A stretch of 64,000 bases of DNA. Source: Mangrovimonas xylaniphaga. Lineage in GTDB: Bacteria > Bacteroidota > Bacteroidia > Flavobacteriales > Flavobacteriaceae. The notes beneath the pieces are model-generated. The model was not told the DNA's origin. It saw nothing but the letters and a program-made list of their open reading frames with translations, and did no database searches. The DNA lies in contig NZ_LBIP01000013.1 in the NCBI RefSeq assembly GCF_001280435.1, positions 1,054,001 through 1,118,000 on the forward strand. The letters are read 5' to 3'. The translations under genes and the position numbers were made by a program. Shown here piece after piece: positions 61,759 through 64,000 of this stretch (the stretch's first letter is position 1; every line of letters starts with the position of its first letter).

Positions 61759-64000
61759 ATGACAGAAAAAAACAAAAAAATAGTGGACAAAGAATTCCGT
61801 TGGTCTTCTTGGGCCATCGACAACAAAACCACGATGTACGTCCTTATTGTGGTGATTTTCTACCTTGGAGTTGGCGCTTTTTTCGACATGCCTCGAGAAA
61901 GCTTCCCCGAGGTTAACGAAACCAAAATATATGTAAGCTCTGTATTCCCAGGGAATACTGCTGAAGATATCGAGAAACTCATCATCGATCCCCTTGAGGA
62001 CAGGCTTAAAACGGTAAGCAACCTAGTTGAGCTCACTTCTACCTCTCAAGAAGATTACGGGATGGTAATTGTTGAGTTTGATGAAAACATAACTGTTGAA
62101 GAAGCCAAACAAAAGGTGAAAGACGAAATCGATCAGGAAACCTCAAGTGAAGATTGGCCAACCTTTAATGGTGCCAAAGTAGAACCAGATGTGTTCGAAT
62201 TGAGCCTTTCAGAAGAAATGCCCATCCTGAACATTAACATTTCAGGAGATTACCCAATTGAAAAATTAAAGGAATACGGAGAATACCTTCAAGATGAAAT
62301 TGAAGATTTATTGGAGATTAAAAAGGTAGACATCCGTGGTGCCCAGGAAAAGGAAGTAGAAGTTGCCGTAGACATCTATAAAATGATGGCCGCCGATGTT
62401 ACTTTCAGCGACATTATCAATGCCATCAATAACGGAAACGTCACCATTTCTGCAGGAAATTTAAAAGCCAGTGGACAGCGTCGAACCATCCGTGTGTTGG
62501 GAGAAATTGAGTCTCCAAACGACTTGAAAAATTTCGTTGTAAAATCTGAAAATGGAAATGCCATCTACCTTAAAGATGTAGCTACTGTAAGTTTTAAGGA
62601 AGAAGACAGGACTACTTATGCTCGCGAATTTGGACAACCTGTAGTCATGCTGGATGTTAAAAAACGTGCAGGAAAGAACATGGTGGACGCTGCCAATCAA
62701 ATTAATGTCATCGTAGACCACGCCATCAAGGATGTGTTTCCTCAAGATTTACAAGTTACCATCGCCAACGATCAATCTTCCGTAACCATTGGAAAAGTAG
62801 ACGACTTGGTGAACAACATCATCTTTGGGGTAATCTTGGTAGTAATGGTATTGATGTTCTTCCTCGGATTTAAGAATGCCATTTTCGTAGGATTTGCCAT
62901 CCCGATGTCTATGTTCATGTCCTTGATGATCCTAAATTTCTTCGGAATTTCATTAAACACCATGGTACTGTTTGGTCTTATCATGGGGCTAGGGATGTTG
63001 GTAGACAACGGTATTGTAGTGGTAGAAAACGTATACCGACTGATGGATGAAGAAGGTATGAGCCGTTTGGAAGCAGCCAAAAAAGGAATTGGAGAAATTG
63101 CCTTTCCTATTATCATTTCTACCGCCACCACTGTAGCTGCATTTATTCCATTAGGATTATGGCCAGGTTTAATGGGAGAATTCATGATGATTTTACCACA
63201 GACCCTATCCATTGTATTAGGTTCTTCATTATTTGTAGCCATCTTCTTCAATTCTGTTTTGGTATCACAATTTATGACCACCGAAGACAAAGATATGCCG
63301 CTGAACAAGATCATAAAACTCACGGCAATAATGGCCGTAATAGGTATTTTGGTCTTTATTTTTGGAGGTTCATACAAATCTTTAGGAACCCTTATGGTAT
63401 TTACAGCCATCATGCTTTGGGTGTACCGATTATTCCTAAGAAAGTGGGCCAACAGTTTCCAAACAAAAACGTTGGTAAAATTGGAACGTTGGTATGAAGG
63501 ACAATTACGTTGGGCACTCTCTGGCAAGAAACCAGTTTTGATAACCATTGCTACTTTTTCTGCATTGATAGCTTCGTTTATAGCCTTCGGAATATCATTG
63601 AAGGAACAACGTACCAAAGTAGAATTTTTCCCAGACAACAAACCAAACCAGATTATTGTCTACATAGAATATCCACAGGGTACCGCCATTGAAAAAACCA
63701 ATGCCATCACCAAAGAGATTGAAAAGCGCGTTTATCAAGTACTAGATAATACTCAATATAAAGACGGCGACTATAATTTTATGGTAGAAAGTGCCGTGTC
63801 TCAAGTAGGTGAAGGTGCTGGAAATCCTCAAACCGATGGAGGTTCTTCGGCCGAAATGCCTCACAAGGCAAAAATTACCGCTTCCATGAGGGAGTTTAAA
63901 TTCCGTAGAGGGGAAGATAGTGAGCTATTGCGCCAAAAAGTTCAGGAAGCACTGGTAGGCATCTATCCTGGAGTTTTGATTTCCGTAGAAAAAGATTCCA
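61759..64000 (+). CDS. RND efflux pump, permease subunit (AcrB/CusA-like), cut at window end
   Basis: The first 747 residues of an RND pump that normally has about 1,000-1,200. It begins at ATG 61759 with a cytoplasmic tail, the first membrane segment (about 25-42), the porter domain, then segments 2-6 with the proton-relay Asp416 in GLGMLVDNGIVVVEN. A second periplasmic loop starts near 615. The Asp416 context favours drug/solute pumps over metal pumps, which usually carry extra charged residues; substrate remains open. The 3' end lies off the right edge. Confidence 0.93.
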   Translation, partial: MTEKNKKIVDKEFRWSSWAIDNKTTMYVLIVVIFYLGVGAFFDMPRESFPEVNETKIYVSSVFPGNTAEDIEKLIIDPLEDRLKTVSNLVELTSTSQEDYGMVIVEFDENITVEEAKQKVKDEIDQETSSEDWPTFNGAKVEPDVFELSLSEEMPILNINISGDYPIEKLKEYGEYLQDEIEDLLEIKKVDIRGAQEKEVEVAVDIYKMMAADVTFSDIINAINNGNVTISAGNLKASGQRRTIRVLGEIESPNDLKNFVVKSENGNAIYLKDVATVSFKEEDRTTYAREFGQPVVMLDVKKRAGKNMVDAANQINVIVDHAIKDVFPQDLQVTIANDQSSVTIGKVDDLVNNIIFGVILVVMVLMFFLGFKNAIFVGFAIPMSMFMSLMILNFFGISLNTMVLFGLIMGLGMLVDNGIVVVENVYRLMDEEGMSRLEAAKKGIGEIAFPIIISTATTVAAFIPLGLWPGLMGEFMMILPQTLSIVLGSSLFVAIFFNSVLVSQFMTTEDKDMPLNKIIKLTAIMAVIGILVFIFGGSYKSLGTLMVFTAIMLWVYRLFLRKWANSFQTKTLVKLERWYEGQLRWALSGKKPVLITIATFSALIASFIAFGISLKEQRTKVEFFPDNKPNQIIVYIEYPQGTAIEKTNAITKEIEKRVYQVLDNTQYKDGDYNFMVESAVSQVGEGAGNPQTDGGSSAEMPHKAKITASMREFKFRRGEDSELLRQKVQEALVGIYPGVLISVEKDS

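Noticed and set aside
1-64000. CRISPR arrays, insertion sequences, prophage or integrase sites
   Set aside because: No regularly spaced repeats, transposase or integrase motifs, or terminal inverted repeats were seen by eye.

Overview
The window is a 64 kb piece of a low-GC Bacteroidota chromosome, almost certainly a flavobacterium (Flavobacteriaceae-like). The basis is two SusC-type TonB-dependent receptors, one with a paired SusD-like lipoprotein, LytS/LytTR regulation, NagP/NagX-type GlcNAc genes, promoters of the Bacteroidota form TTTG-N18/19-TAnnTTTG, few Shine-Dalgarno sequences, and a rplM gene with a GTG start. No insertion sequence, phage or CRISPR array was seen.

Positions 1-16.2 kb are a beta-mannan utilisation locus. 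It holds a SusC receptor cut at its last residues by the window edge, an AraC regulator, and a five-gene plus-strand run of GH26 mannanase, sodium/solute symporter, GH130 mannosylglucose phosphorylase, AGE-family epimerase and a second GH26 lipoprotein, followed by a GH5 mannanase lipoprotein. Converging on it is a minus-strand operon with two different carbohydrate esterases and an aldo/keto reductase. Together they encode endo-attack and deacetylation outside the cytoplasm, mannobiose import, epimerisation to mannosylglucose and phosphorolysis to mannose 1-phosphate plus glucose. A YceI-porin-YceI operon (16.4-18.9 kb) separates this from the next locus.

Positions 18.9-33.0 kb are an amino-sugar (GlcNAc / chitin-type glycan) locus: GlcNAc-kinase-like ATPase, GH20 hexosaminidase, NagB fused to a PIG-L deacetylase domain, SusD-like and SusC on the minus strand; divergently, a LytS histidine kinase, LytTR regulator, FucP/NagP-type MFS transporter and a NagX/HGSNAT-like membrane acetyltransferase.

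Positions 33.2-50.5 kb are mostly core genes: rplM-rpsI, rpsB, tsf, pyrH, frr, two envelope genes (a beta-barrel and an RND/MMPL exporter), asnS, rpoN, a TolQ-ExbD-ExbD proton-channel operon, tRNA-Ser(GGA), asparaginase and TatD. rpsB has a compact three-way-junction leader and asnS a long leader hairpin.

Positions 50.6-52.4 kb hold the most unusual feature. A retropepsin-like protein and a solo LuxR-type response regulator are followed at once by two tandem cassettes. Each has a 7-2-7 TACGTAG/CTACGTA palindrome, a 34-nt spacer to a shared GCTATTAAT, a two-part 5' hairpin whose pairing is kept with different bases, a 33-residue membrane-peptide ORF and an intrinsic terminator. I read this as a response regulator next to two small transcripts it controls.

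Positions 52.4-64 kb carry sucA-odhB (2-oxoglutarate dehydrogenase), a small beta-barrel, a polyprenyl synthase with a small overlapping gene, and a TetR-TolC-MFP-RND efflux operon whose pump gene runs off the right edge.
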